64,000 nucleotides of DNA, taken from the NCBI GenBank assembly GCA_963978545.1, contig OZ021725.1, positions 86,226,305 to 86,290,304 on the forward strand, written 5' to 3'. Position 1 is the stretch's first letter. Each line of letters opens with the position of its first letter. The position numbers and the translations under genes were made by a program. Under the pieces are notes generated by a model. That model was not told the origin of the DNA. It did not search any database and saw nothing but the letters and a program-made list of their open reading frames with translations. Positions 12,431-23,160 of the stretch are shown here, piece by piece. Source of the stretch: Linyphia triangularis (taxonomy: Eukaryota > Arthropoda > Arachnida > Araneae > Linyphiidae).

Positions 12431-12980
12431 TACAGGGTGTCTCTAAACTCATGGTACAAACGCTATTGGGTAATAGAACACATCAAGACGAGTAATAGTA
12501 AATAGGAAACCAAAGGTCCCAGACGTATTCCAAAGGAGATAGGCGCCATCAAAGTTTAGGGTCCCAAATTGTAAATGATCATAAAAAAGGGAAAAATAAG
12601 TCGATTTATTTGCGGTTTTCGCTGAAATCATTCTTTAAATTAGTATTTTCTTTAAAAAAAAATTTAAAGACAAAGTTCTAAAAATGTCGGTAGAGGGCGC
12701 TCTAGACTTTGGAGTACCAAAAAACTTCTTTTTTACCGTTTTCTTTAAAACTGTTTTAACTGTTACTAATTTAAAGAATGATTTCAGCGAAAACCGCAAA
12801 TAAATCGACTTATTTTTCCCTTTTTTATGATCATTTGCAATTTGGGACCCTGAACTTTGATGGCGCCTATCTCCTTTGGAATACGTCTGGGACCCTTGGT
12901 TTTCTATTTACTATTACTCGTCGTTATTAGTGTTCTATCACCTCCTAGCGTTTGTACCATGAGTTTAGAGAAACCCTGTA
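12431..12980. mobile_element. Long-TIR MITE, 550 bp, next to the espin donor
   Basis: Two arms of about 213 bp (12431-12643 and about 12768-12980) are near-perfect inverted copies. The outer ends read TACAGGGTGTCTCTAAACTC and, inverted, TACAGGGTTTCTCTAAACTC. The centre contains TCGGTAGAGGGCGC. There is no transposase, so it is non-autonomous. The ends lie in TA-rich flanks, so a TA target site is possible but not provable. Conceptual reading frames within it are by-products of the inverted repeat. Confidence 0.88.
12687..12700 (+). promoter_or_regulatory. CTCF-like motif inside the long-TIR MITE (12 of 14)
   Basis: TCGGTAGAGGGCGC lies in the unpaired centre of the MITE at 12431-12980. If functional, the element would carry an architectural-protein site to new places. 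Confidence 0.3.
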
Positions 12981-12996
12981 TATAAAAAATAAGTAC

Positions 12997-13005
12997 ACCT
13001 ACCTT
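12997..13005 (-). promoter_or_regulatory. 5' splice site (donor) of the espin exon
   Basis: The minus-strand sequence AAG|GTAGGT matches the donor consensus (M)AG|GTRAGT well. The exon ends at 13003 and the intron begins at 13002. It interrupts the Arg codon of the HIAAR block, and the unspliced frame meets TAG immediately, as expected for an exon end. A transposable element ends only about 22 bases into this intron. Confidence 0.85.
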
Positions 13006-13352
13006 GCAGCAATATGCATCACAGTAGCTCCATCTTTATCCCTATCCCACAATGTGCAATCGGTATTTCTCAGCAGCCACACCAGGGCGGGAAGTTTCCC
13101 CATAGCGGCCGCATCATGCCCAGGTGTCGCCCCTACAAATGAGCGCACGTTGGCCCGCATTCCGCACTTGTTAATAAGGAACTCCATGACTTTGACGTGG
13201 CCCCCTCGTGCGGCATAGTGGACGCACGTAGCCCCAAAGTCATCATGTAGCTGTTGGCCGAGCTCCTGTTTCTTCTTGAGCAACTGCAGCCCCTGCAGGT
13301 CCCCCTCTCGGGCGGCCACCAGGGCTCGGTGTATGAGGGGCACTTCCGGCAT
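13003..13352 (-). CDS. Espin/forked-like ankyrin-repeat protein, first coding exon (partial)
   Basis: Espin (vertebrates) and forked (Drosophila) bundle actin filaments in stereocilia, microvilli and bristles through an N-terminal ankyrin domain and C-terminal actin-binding regions. The 116 complete codons give a start-proximal helix pair (about residues 6-38, with ALVAAREGDLQGLQLL), then ankyrin units at about 39-73 (GATCVHYAARGGHVKVMEFL), 74-107 (GATPGHDAAAMGKLPALVWL) and 108 onward (GATVMHIAA). The blocks GATPxHDAxAxG and DKDGATVxHxAAR are hallmarks of espin as I know the family. I chose the ATG at 13352 because the helix after it lines up with the start of vertebrate espin, about five residues longer, and G is at -3. 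Residue 117 (Arg) is split by the intron (AG|, phase 2), where vertebrate espin continues RFGH. The frame stays open upstream (see 13353-13426). The next exon was not found in the 13 kb downstream. A generic ankyrin protein is the alternative; the espin-specific blocks make it less likely. Confidence 0.88.
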
Positions 13353-13426
13353 GCCTGGTGGGAGGTAGTAGGGAGGGGGGTAGAGATGGTGGGCCCACGA
13401 GAGGGGAGGAGGAATGAAGGGGTCGG
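13353..13426 (-). other. 5' part of the espin exon: proline-rich open frame, either 5' UTR or coding
   Basis: Between the splice acceptor and the ATG at 13352 the espin frame remains open and reads DPFIPPPLSWAHHL, then YPPPYYLPPG, entering in phase 1 (one base comes from the upstream exon). This may be spliced 5' UTR that happens to be open, or a proline-rich N-terminal extension of a longer isoform. GC is much higher than in the flanking intron, which supports its being exonic. Transcript data would decide it. Confidence 0.6.
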
Positions 13427-13446
13427 CTGTGTGAGAGAGAAAAGAA
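13427..13446 (-). promoter_or_regulatory. 3' splice site (acceptor) of the espin exon
   Basis: On the minus strand the sequence is TTCTTTTCTCTCTCACACAG followed by CCGACCCC. This is a long pyrimidine tract with CACAG exactly where GC content jumps from intron-like to exon-like. The junction falls after the first base of a codon (phase 1). Confidence 0.8.
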
Positions 13447-13489
13447 TAGGGTCAATGTGACTGTCATCAGTTTTCAAGTTTATTAGTGT

Positions 13490-14400
13490 TAATTATATCA
13501 TTACTAATTATAATTTAATAATAATTAACCATTTACATTTTCTTACTATTATCAGTTTTATTGCCATTAATTACCAATCTTATGATGGTTAACAATTTAA
13601 TATTTTACTATCATTAAATGTTTTATTGTAAAGTATCATCAATAATGTCATTCCCAATATATTATTAATATTAAAATATACATTTTTTTTTTTTTTTTCA
13701 TTTTTTTTATTTTTTTTTTTTTTTATTATTATTATATAATTGTTATCATCGTCATTTTATATTATTATAAGTATCATAAGTATCATATTTTATATTATTA
13801 TAAGTATGTTTTGATTGAGTTTATAACTATCCTCATAAATTGTTACACAATATCATTGTTACACAACTCATTTTATTGTCACACAATATCAGTATTATTT
13901 AGCAATAATGTTATTATAACTGCCGCTAAATCATTATCAAAACTGTTATTAACAATTTCAATATTTAATCATGTCTAATTACAAATATAATCAATAATAA
14001 TTGTATTGCTTAATCAATATTATTAACAATTACATTACTTTAATCAGAATTATTAGTAGTATAATTATGATTATCATCTTATTAACAGTATTACTGTCTG
14101 TATTACTATCCTTAAATTAATGCAAATCACTCTATTTTCGATATCATCATCATAATGCATATAATTTCTATTACCATTTCCATTATCACTATTAATGTTA
14201 TTGCTAATTCTGTTATAACTAATTCATTATTATTAATACTATTATTATTACACTATTATTATCACTACTACTGCTACTGTTATAGATATTTCTGTTTTTA
14301 TTTTTCTTACTGTTGTTGGTGCCATTGAATCTATTGTTGTTGCTATTGTTGTTATTGTTGATGTTATTTTCATTATTTATAATACTAGAAGCAAATTAAT
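13490..14400. repeat. Trinucleotide-biased intron tract (ATT/ATC/GTT interspersed)
   Basis: About 900 bp upstream of the espin exon is a degenerate mixture of ATT, ATC, ACT and GTT triplets with pure (TTATTA)n segments and two T runs near 13684-13724. It looks like a very old, mutated (ATT)n satellite. It contains no ORF or other gene signal. Confidence 0.75.
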
Positions 14401-15210
14401 GCTATCTTCTTAATAGTAAACTCAAATATTTTCATGGTGCCCCTTTCCTAATTTTTTATAATTGACACTTGATTATAATTACAACGTGCTTAGTTATATC
14501 TTTATTAAAACATGAAAAACTAGATAAGAGATCACAATTAGAAAAATAAAGATAAAAGCCAGATATAGTAAGAAGTATTTTTTAGAGCCAATCCTTTAAC
14601 TGTGTGAACACATTCCTAACTACTTTACCACGCCATTACCAGCCCATTACTACATCAACCATTGCCCATTGCAAGCAAAAGTAATCGAGTTAGGTCAATG
14701 CAGTCGGTGTGGTTAGGTTGTTCTCTCTTGCCTTTGTTGTCCATCCAGCAGCAAAAGAATGCAGAACTCTCGTTTGAACAAGAGGCGATTAACGCCAAAG
14801 ACACTGGTCATCATTTCTATTGTATGATGCAAAAAAGAACCAAGCCGATCCATGGGAGTTAAGGGCTAATAAACTGTGAATTAACTTTTAGATCTATAAG
14901 GCAAAGTCCTGTTGAATAACTTTTGTTAAACTTTAATGGATGCTTTTCTGTAGAGTGATTTTTGAGTTTGTACTTTTAGTTTAGTTTTATAGTTGTCATA
15001 GTAATAATCAATTTAAAGGGTTTGTTCTTTGTTACTGTTGCAAATAGAAATTACGCTCTAAGTGAAGGACAAGTTTCTCTTTTTTTATCTATTTGTTTCA
15101 CACTGATTATACTATAGGTGAATATTTATTACAACAATTAAAATACAGCTAGATATTCAGTATAAATGTGTGTTTTTATAGTAATGCATAACTGATAGAT
15201 AGTATAACCA

Positions 15211-15553
15211 AAATTCAACAATGGTATTCCTTAGATATTTGGCCCGATTCGAGAGTGGATTGAATCTTTATTGCAAAAAGATATTGAACTTTGAGAAATT
15301 ACTTGATCCATTCTATTTATGCTTTGCACTAACAAAATCCTTATTGTTGATATCGTTAGAAATTACTAATGCAGATAGAGAGAATCACCTAATTCAACAA
15401 TGGTATTCTTTTGATATTTGTGCCAATGCGAGAGTTAATTGAATATTTATTGCAAAATGAATATTGAACTCTGAGAAATTAGCCGATCCACACCATTCTT
15501 GCTTCACACTGTTGCAAACGAAATCATCATTGTTATCCTTAGAAATTACTTTT
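15211..15553 (+). repeat. Diverged tandem duplication, period about 179 bp
   Basis: AATTCAACAATGGTATTC starts both units (15212 and 15391). Each continues with GATATTTG, GCGAGAG or TCGAGAG, TATTGCAAAA, ATATTGAAC and GAGAAATTA, and ends with TTAGAAATTACT. Confidence 0.82.
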
Positions 15554-15689
15554 TCGGTTACTGAAATCTATACAGTAGCAAAAACAGCCTAGCCGTTAAA
15601 AACACATTATCCGGTTCCTCGTACCATGTTTTATATTATACAGCATTAAACATGAAAAAAAAAAAAATACGATTTTTAGAAATGGTCCC

Positions 15690-15995
15690 TTATTGCAAAA
15701 CTCAATTCATTCTCTGCCGTCAAAACCACGAAATGACCTGAAGGTACAAAGATATAGCTTTAGGTTTGCAGCGGATGGAAGGCAACAGAGAAAGAAAAGA
15801 TCTGTCCGTCTGTCCAAACATTTCGTTTGTTTGATGTAATCGCGTCCTGGCAATGACTTCTCGGAACAATTAAATATGGGAGAGTAATAGTGCTGCTTCC
15901 TCCACGCTCCGATGAACGGGCGAGTTAATTTATGGATTGGACGCATCCGCCAGATGAATCTTTAATCATGCCGGTGACGATGCACGCATTTATGC
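15690..15995. other. GC-elevated block, possible conserved non-coding element
   Basis: This lies about 2.3 kb upstream (transcriptionally) of the espin exon. It contains homeodomain-like AATTAAAT and TTTAATCATG sequences and CpG-containing stretches. The minus-strand 79-codon frame across it has no recognisable domain. An intronic enhancer or 5' UTR exon is my inference. Confidence 0.35.
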
Positions 15996-15996
15996 A

Positions 15997-16020
15997 TGTG
16001 ATGAAGAATTCTTCATCACA
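15997..16020. repeat. Perfect 24-bp palindrome
   Basis: TGTGATGAAGAA is followed immediately by its exact reverse complement. It joins a GC-elevated block to the hAT-like end at 16018 and could be a dimeric factor site or a junction artefact of insertion. Confidence 0.85.
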
Positions 16021-16235
16021 GTACCAACAGTCCTTAAAAAATACTAAATTTTGGTAGGTCCTTATATGATGGGCAGTTAATATCCTATTTTTCTACTTAG
16101 GTTAATTTTCGATTGTGAATTTGTTTCTTAAAATTCATCAGGGTACCAACGGTCCTTTAAAGTCCTTAAAAATTGGTAGGTACTTATATCTGGACTTAAA
16201 GTCCTTACTTTTCATCAAAGGTCCTTAATTTTTTA
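16018..16235 (+). mobile_element. Tandem pair of hAT-like ends
   Basis: CACAGTACCAACAGTCCTTA at 16018 and CAGGGTACCAACGGTCCTTT near 16140 begin two similar stretches, each continuing through AAATTTTGGTAGG or AAAAATTGGTAGG. The offset is about 122 bp. GTCCTTAAAAACTAC recurs near 16515. This suggests a decayed element of the CAGGGTWCCMAC type with a duplicated end. Confidence 0.45.
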
Positions 16236-19019
16236 TTGTAATTTTTTTCTTCAAGTTTTTTAACTATCAACGAATTTGATGATTTTCCTATTTTCACCTT
16301 ATACCACTTCTTTTTACTTCAAATGTGAATGAATTTTCGTAAGACATAGAAGAAAAGGTTTCCAAGTTATCAATTAAATTTTATTTTAATGGTTTTCAGA
16401 AATTTGACATTAAGTCATTTGTGACATTTGTCAATTTCGATACTGATAATGTAATTTTTTTTAAAAATTTATGTGGAAAATAATGAGTTCTTTTTCGATA
16501 CAAATGTATAAGAAGTCCTTAAAAACTACTTTTCAAAAACAATACGAACTTTGTTCATTGCATTGAAACAATGGTAGCATTTGATTGGATTACTAAAACT
16601 GTGAATAAATATTTGCAACCGTGTATTCACTTATTATACATATTCACGTATCACAATGGCAGAGACTTATTGCGACGACCCTGGCCCGCTAAAGGCTGTA
16701 GTGCCCAAAAAGAGGATGATTCATATTCCTCAAATACTAAACCAATATTTTATTATAAATGGGAGTTATATAATGGTTTATTTACAAAGAAACTGAAAAA
16801 AGGTTATATTGAGAAAAGGAAACGAAGCTTGATTTCTTTAGAAAAATTGACACTTAATTCCTTTTGTGTACTTCATGCTACTCTCAGACGTCATTTGACT
16901 CGTGTTGCCAAAACTTACTACAGTTTTGAAAATGTAATTGAAAAAATTAATATCGATTCGGAAATGTAGATGATGTCATCATTGGTTCCAGAAAATTTAA
17001 GAGTTTATTCAAACTAGCTTAAAACTTGCGTTTTCTATAAATGGAAAAAGAAAAAAAAGATGCGAACATATACATTTAAAATATACTAGTAATTGCCAAA
17101 TGAGATTTGATATTCTCCGTAAAAAATTGATTCGATAGTCTTTTGTTTAAAGTAATAAATGTATTAATATATTAGGAAAAATAAGGGTTAAAAGGAACAT
17201 CTAATTAGGGAGTTGCTCTCAATATTAGAACAAAAAAGGACTAATTGAAATCAGTAATATTACATATTTATTTAGTTCTGACACACACAAATTAAAAAGG
17301 TAATATACTTATTTTAGCTTAATATTATTATTTTTTAAATTGTAATTTAATTTCCAAGATATTCAATTAAATAATTTAAAAATCTTGTTTGTTAAGTTTA
17401 GAAGACTGGATAAATATTTTCAATAAAAATTTAAATTAAAAACATCATATGATATTCTATTATGTTGTAAAAATTAAAGAAGTATCTGTGTTTGGCGATA
17501 TTTTTGGCAATAATTATTAAAGTATTCCTTTCGGTTAAGTGAAACAGAGGAGAAACAAACCTTGATGGAAACTACTCATGTGAAGAAAACATTATGTTAG
17601 AAAAGTTGGTTTTTCAACTTTTATACGCATTTATTGAATTTTTATTGGAATTTCGGGATTGGGCATATTTAGTACACTTTGAAAGACATTACCACGGCGA
17701 TTTTTATCAAAATCATTTGAGAGAATTTTTTTTTTTTTTTTTTTGCATCTTCTGAAAAGTATAAACGTTTCAAATGCCATCTACATAACGCACATGCACA
17801 ATTTGGATGAAAACTTTTATGGCAAGTCCCATGTTTATCACTGACCCACACACAAAAGATGAACGTCTTTGGTCGATCCATATGATGACCACAAATAAAC
17901 ACACAAGCATTTCTTCTATACCACTTTTTTGACTTCTCTGAACGTTTTAATAACATATAGAGAAGAAAAAAAAAATGAAAACAATACCTAGTACAATACT
18001 TTCATTACTCTATATTAACGTATGGGTAATTGAGGGTAATAATAAAAGATTAAGAACAATTCTGTACCCCAGAGATAGTGGATTGTCTCCCTTTTTTTTT
18101 ATTTTCATGTTATGATTACAGTATTGTGAGTATTCCGAGCTCAACCAATAAGTACACAAAGCTACCTCATATGAGTTTTCATAAGGAAAGTTTACACTTT
18201 TTAAGAGTAGAAGCGTCATTAAGAGAAAAGATACCTACTTTGTATCATGTCTCCTATGAAATTAGGAAAATTGTAGTTAGAATCCTTTACTTCTGTAGGA
18301 CCCAGAAAATTTAGTTCTCATTAAAGAGACAACATTTTTGTGTATTTCAACATTATTTATCAAATGCATTACTTGAATTTTCTTATTACTCAATATTTTC
18401 GTAAAACCACCATTAATTACTGCTGAAGCTTATTTGACTGCTATTTGAAACAACTGTTTACAATGGGGATCAAATCTCGTTTCACACCAGTGCGAATTCA
18501 TGGAGAAATACTGTCACTCGCCAGCTAAAATCTACTTTGGGGTGCAGAGTAAAATATATTTTGATTTGGTATGAATGATACCAACTCAATTCGAAGATAG
18601 ATTGACTAGACCCTTTGATGTTTAAATATGTAAAATCCCAAGTACCAAATTTTAGTTATTAGAAAGTGAGGACATAGAAATCGTAATTGGTAGTGAGAAA
18701 TCAACAACAAATATTCCATAACTTGAATAAAATACACTCAAAATTTGAATTACAATAATAAGGAATAAAATAAATAGGTAAGCATCCTTCCAAAGTCAGA
18801 AACCACTCTTTACTCAAAAGTTGCGTGTTAATGGTAAATTGAAAAATGTACAAAGAGATATATATCCTTGAAGAAGGCATCCCCAAAAACAAAATATATA
18901 TATTTTTTTATAACTTTTTCACGACACCATCGGGTTCACTTTCATACTGCGATTATGATGGCAATTATTTCTCCGCCAACATCAAATGTACACAAAGCAG
19001 AATCATTTTGACCTTGACA
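16236..19019. other. AT-rich sequence, no confident gene
   Basis: A 132-codon plus frame (16571-16969) and a Cys/His-rich minus frame (17669-17956) exist. Neither matches a family I know, and composition is intron-like. GTTTGGCGATATTTTTGGC at 17490-17508 is an inverted fragment of the 54.2-kb repeat family. Confidence 0.5.
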
Positions 19020-19620
19020 GCTGAACAATAGCGAGGTTCATCTTCCACAACATACCCAGCGCCAAAAAACTGCCCTTTGGCGAAATATATAATCCAGACA
19101 GAAGAACACCTCAATTTCGTGCAGGATCCGTATTACGCTCGTCCGCAAAATATATATAAAAAAAGCACTTGACGTCCATTAGCAAGTCGGATACAACACA
19201 ATGGCCAACGCGATGACCTTTAAACCAGAAAAAAAAAAAAAAAAAAAAAAAAAGACTCTCGCTTCCAGAAATGACATTGCACGACATTTTGGTGAGAACA
19301 GATTTAAATGTCAGGTACGTATCCTATCCCCTTTTGACTGCATGATGTATCGCTATTCAGAGCCCGTCTGATGATGATGCTTGGACGTTGGTGCATCGCC
19401 ATTGACGCCGCGACAATAGAGTTTTGGACGTCATGGAACTTGTTTCATTTCGAACGATTTGCAACAAACGACTGGTTAACTCCTATAATTTGGGCCATCA
19501 GCAGATTTAAAGGGATTTAGTCTTTTTTATCGGACTGCGGGTGCAATCAGATCTGCTCGTATTGTTCGGTTATCCGGTTTACTTTTCAGATAAAAATCGG
19601 GCGAAGCGGGCTTATGGCAG
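19020..19620. other. GC-elevated block, possible conserved non-coding element
   Basis: About 600 bp carries many CpG dinucleotides, for example GACGTCCATTAGC, CATTGACGCCGCGACAAT and TTTTTTATCGGACTGCGG. It is interrupted by a 24-base A run near 19230. A CAG|GTACGT donor-like site lies at 19313-19322. There is no ORF of note. Confidence 0.35.
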
Positions 19621-22300
19621 AGCATGTATAATGAGGTTGTAAATAGCCTGCTGACCGGTGGAGATCGTGTGGCTGAAATTCAATTGATCTTTGAGAAGTG
19701 TTCGTGGATTGTAAGGAAGGTGTTAAGGGTCGTAAGATGGGTTGGATTTCGTCTGGATTGTAGGGGTTGTAAAATGGTGTATAATAGATGGAAGCTCTTT
19801 CTTAAGAAACCGATGGTCTAGAACCAATCTGACTAAAAGGTTGCGAATAAATGTAAGACTTTCTCTATCCTAAACTTTTCGTGCAAATAAATCTCCAAAC
19901 ACAATACAACTCTATTTTTTTTCTTCTTCAAATGTATGAAAATCTGCAACATACATAACACACATTAAAGCAATCCCATGAACGAATATAAAGTATTTAG
20001 ACATTTATTACTTTGTTTATTTGCTTTATTTTAGTGGTGCCACATATTGAAGGGAGTTCGAAAGCTCCTCAATCTTTTGAAATTCTATTTTCGATTGAAA
20101 ATTTTCAGTTGACGTTAAACTTGTATTAATACTAAATGCCTTTCTGAAGTTATATCGATAATAAATATTTCTCTCTCAATATTTCTCTTGTGAGAACTAT
20201 GGTCAGTACTAGTAAGGTGTGAGAGAAGGGGAAGGGAAATAGCTATATTCATCAAACTCAAGACCATGACTAAATGTCATTTTTGAGAATCTATGAATTG
20301 TAGAAGCCAAATAGAAAGAATGGTAAAACATCCTTTTTTTCTAGGGAAAGTTGCATAAAAATAAATTGCATTGATGCGTTATGAATGCTCACCATGGCTA
20401 AAAAATTACGTTATCAAACGCTATAAAGACCTTAGAGAATATATTTTTGGTTGTTTTTAAATGCAGTTTATACATACACATATAACTACATAATAAGACG
20501 ATTGAAAGAACCTGTAGTTTCATAGCAAGCACTTTTTATTAGAGTTATTAACTGGAGAAAATCATGTTTCCCCCTTTGGCTTTCAAAAATTTTCACGCTT
20601 GTTTCTCCATTGCCAAAATAAAGAAACTACCAAAGATATTATTACATTTATATTTAAAATGAGGAAGCTGCTAAGATATTTTAAGAATAAAGAAACTAGC
20701 ATGAAATATTTTAATATACAAAGAAGAAAACAATTTTTTCCAACCCAAGATTTAAATATCGGTAACTTTATCGGAAGAACATGTATGAGACTCTGAAAAG
20801 ATTCTCAGTATCATGAAAATTAATAAAATATTTGTAGATGTATAATATTACTAAATATACCTGATTTTGAAATATCTTACAATGATTAATACAACTACAC
20901 TTTCCTCAGTATGGATAACATGTTATTTCAAACTCCTCCAGAATCCAAACATAAGCATATTTAAATAGCACACTACCTTCTAATACATCCAATTAAAAAA
21001 AACTTTACAAGTGATGTTGATATATAAAATTAACTGCTTATCTAAATTACACCATCTGCGATCTCCTTACGTCTCGGTAACGCACATAAATATCTGTTAC
21101 GTCGTTGAAATTGGGGCAACTGACTGTCAGAACTTAAGAGTCAGTGAAACTTTTCAACTCCCACATCTGATTCAACTATCACTCTCTTTGGCAGTCCCTA
21201 AGGCTACGCTACATTGGACGCTATAGTGCTCAAGAAGTTAGTTCGATTGCGTGCAAAGTGCCTTGCTTTCTTACGAAACTTCTTTTTTTTTTGCTTGTTC
21301 AGTATGCCATTAGAAAAGCATGAGTATGCAGAAACGATTTCTCACGGGGATCTATTTCTATAGGGGTCTTTAGTTAATGAGATGTATAGACAGACAAGAG
21401 GAAGGTTGGGCACTTTTCAAAAGTGGCGTAAGAAAGGAAAAGTTTACAAAGGGGTTGGAAATGTGAAGTGATTCGCGTTTTCCTTAAAGTTGAGAGAACG
21501 CGAAGGTTGTATACAAAGGAGTGTTGCTCAACGTTCGATTCGTTTTAGAAAAAACGTAAAATCTTAAGGCAACAGCAGAAATACTTAAAACAACTCTGAA
21601 GGTAAAGTGATAAACTGAAAAGAAAATAGAACTTTTTTTTTTATTTATGGTGCGCTCAAGAAAAGGATGTACTGTTTTAAAACAAAACAAAAAAAATTGA
21701 AAATTTAGGTTCTTTTTATGTTTTGGTTTATTTGTCTCACAAATCATTTGTCCCAATAATTATTGAAAGTAATCACCGAATTTTTAAAAGTTTGAAGTTA
21801 TAAAAACTTCATTAATTTATCAGGAAAAGCATGTATTTAACAGCAGTTTTACTGTTTTAAGACAACACTTTCACTGAAAATAAACAATTGGAAAGTTAGA
21901 GCCATTTTTTTTTTTTTTTTTTTAAACTTTATACTCTGTATCCCATACATAGTAATTGTAAATGTATAGAAAGTTTGGAAAAGATTACGATTCTATTAAA
22001 GGCATACTTAACTTGTATAGCCGAATGGTTTAAAGAACGAGTTTAAAAGTTGAATCTTGAATCAACAAATTTAATTCGCCTCGCAAGCAGAGCAGGCGAA
22101 GTCAGCCACTCTCCCTCTGATTCCTCGGGGGGGGGGGGGGTAATTTTACTTTTAAATACTTGATGTAATAAAAATATAAGAATTGCATTGAGAAAAATTC
22201 TTGTGGAATGGATTTTGTTTAGCCTAGAGTGACTATCTTTTATCTTCGTCGCCTTTTGGATTAGGCCTGCAAAAAAAAACCCATCTGGTTGGTCGGTGGA
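19621..22300. other. AT-rich sequence, no recognisable gene
   Basis: It holds short frames only. There is a G run at 22127-22140 and a weak tRNA A-box-like TAGCCGAATGGTTT near 22018 without a matching B box. Confidence 0.6.
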
Positions 22301-22319
22301 AGGATTCTACCAAGATAAA

Positions 22320-22885
22320 GTGTTTTTTCTGGATAACTCCAGAACGGAAGGTACCTTAAAATTTGATGTGGTATGTGCCAGTGGTACAGATGAGACGAGA
22401 AAGTAAAACCTTAGTCAAAATCGCCCATGCCCAGAATATAAACTGCAGTTACCTTTGAAAATTTTACGTTTTTAAGCAATTATTAACACTTAAAATCATG
22501 AATTTTTGTATTTAGTAAATAAAATTTTAACTCAACCGGAAAGTGTGGGTGTAGCTAATAAGGAAAATAAATATATATATATAAAAAAAAAAATTGCATA
22601 TTGATGTATTTTTACACCACAAGAAAGCTACATTTTTCTTACATAAATTTATCAGTATATGGAAAAATATAAGAATTATTCGTTACTTTTACCTTGTTTC
22701 TATCCTAAAACAGTTTTTCCTGTGTGTTTTTATTACTTTTCATAAAAATTATCGTAATTCGTAACACCAACTGAAATGAAATTGTATCAGTCAACAGCGC
22801 CCCCAACAATAAAAATTGCCACAGATAAAGAAATAAACTGTCAAAGATTCTAGTTGCATTCGGAAACTATAAAATAGTTTTGGCA

Positions 22886-22919
<34 letters not shown>

Positions 22920-23160
22920 ACTATGCAAAGGTTGCTACATAAAGAAATAAGAGGTTTTAAATATACGATGCAGGTCTACATTGCTAAGCATTTAAGCAAT
23001 GTAGACAACTGGCAATAATATAAATTTAAGGGTTAAAAATGGCTCTAGCTAGCCATTTTGATAAAAAAAAAATCTAGTACGGCAATACGTATTCAACTTA
23101 AAACCAGATACCTGTAATATTGTGTGATTGAAAGTTGTGCAATGTTCCGCACCCTTAATT
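22320..23160 (+). repeat. Dispersed repeat family, copy 2 (diverged)
   Basis: ATAACTCCAGAACGGAAGG and AGTCAAAATCGCCCATG (22335-22430), then AAGTTGTGCAATGTTCCGC with ACCC (near 23130), follow the same order as at 54200-54750. An A run sits at about 22889-22918 between them. Confidence 0.45.

Noticed and set aside
12449..12631. 60-codon frame in the MITE arm
   Set aside because: It lies wholly in the inverted repeat, and the opposite arm would encode the same. No transposase features.
13133..13477. Other frames overlapping the espin exon on both strands
   Set aside because: They are shadows of the GC-rich ankyrin exon. Only one frame carries the ankyrin consensus and fits both splice sites.
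19246..19322. Zinc-finger-like reading RHFGENRFKC before a donor
   Set aside because: Only five residues resemble a C2H2 linker, the preceding Cys pair is absent, and an A run interrupts the upstream side. Probably chance.
22016..22100. tRNA-Ser/Leu-like start TAGCCGAATGG
   Set aside because: No acceptable T arm or B box at the right distance.
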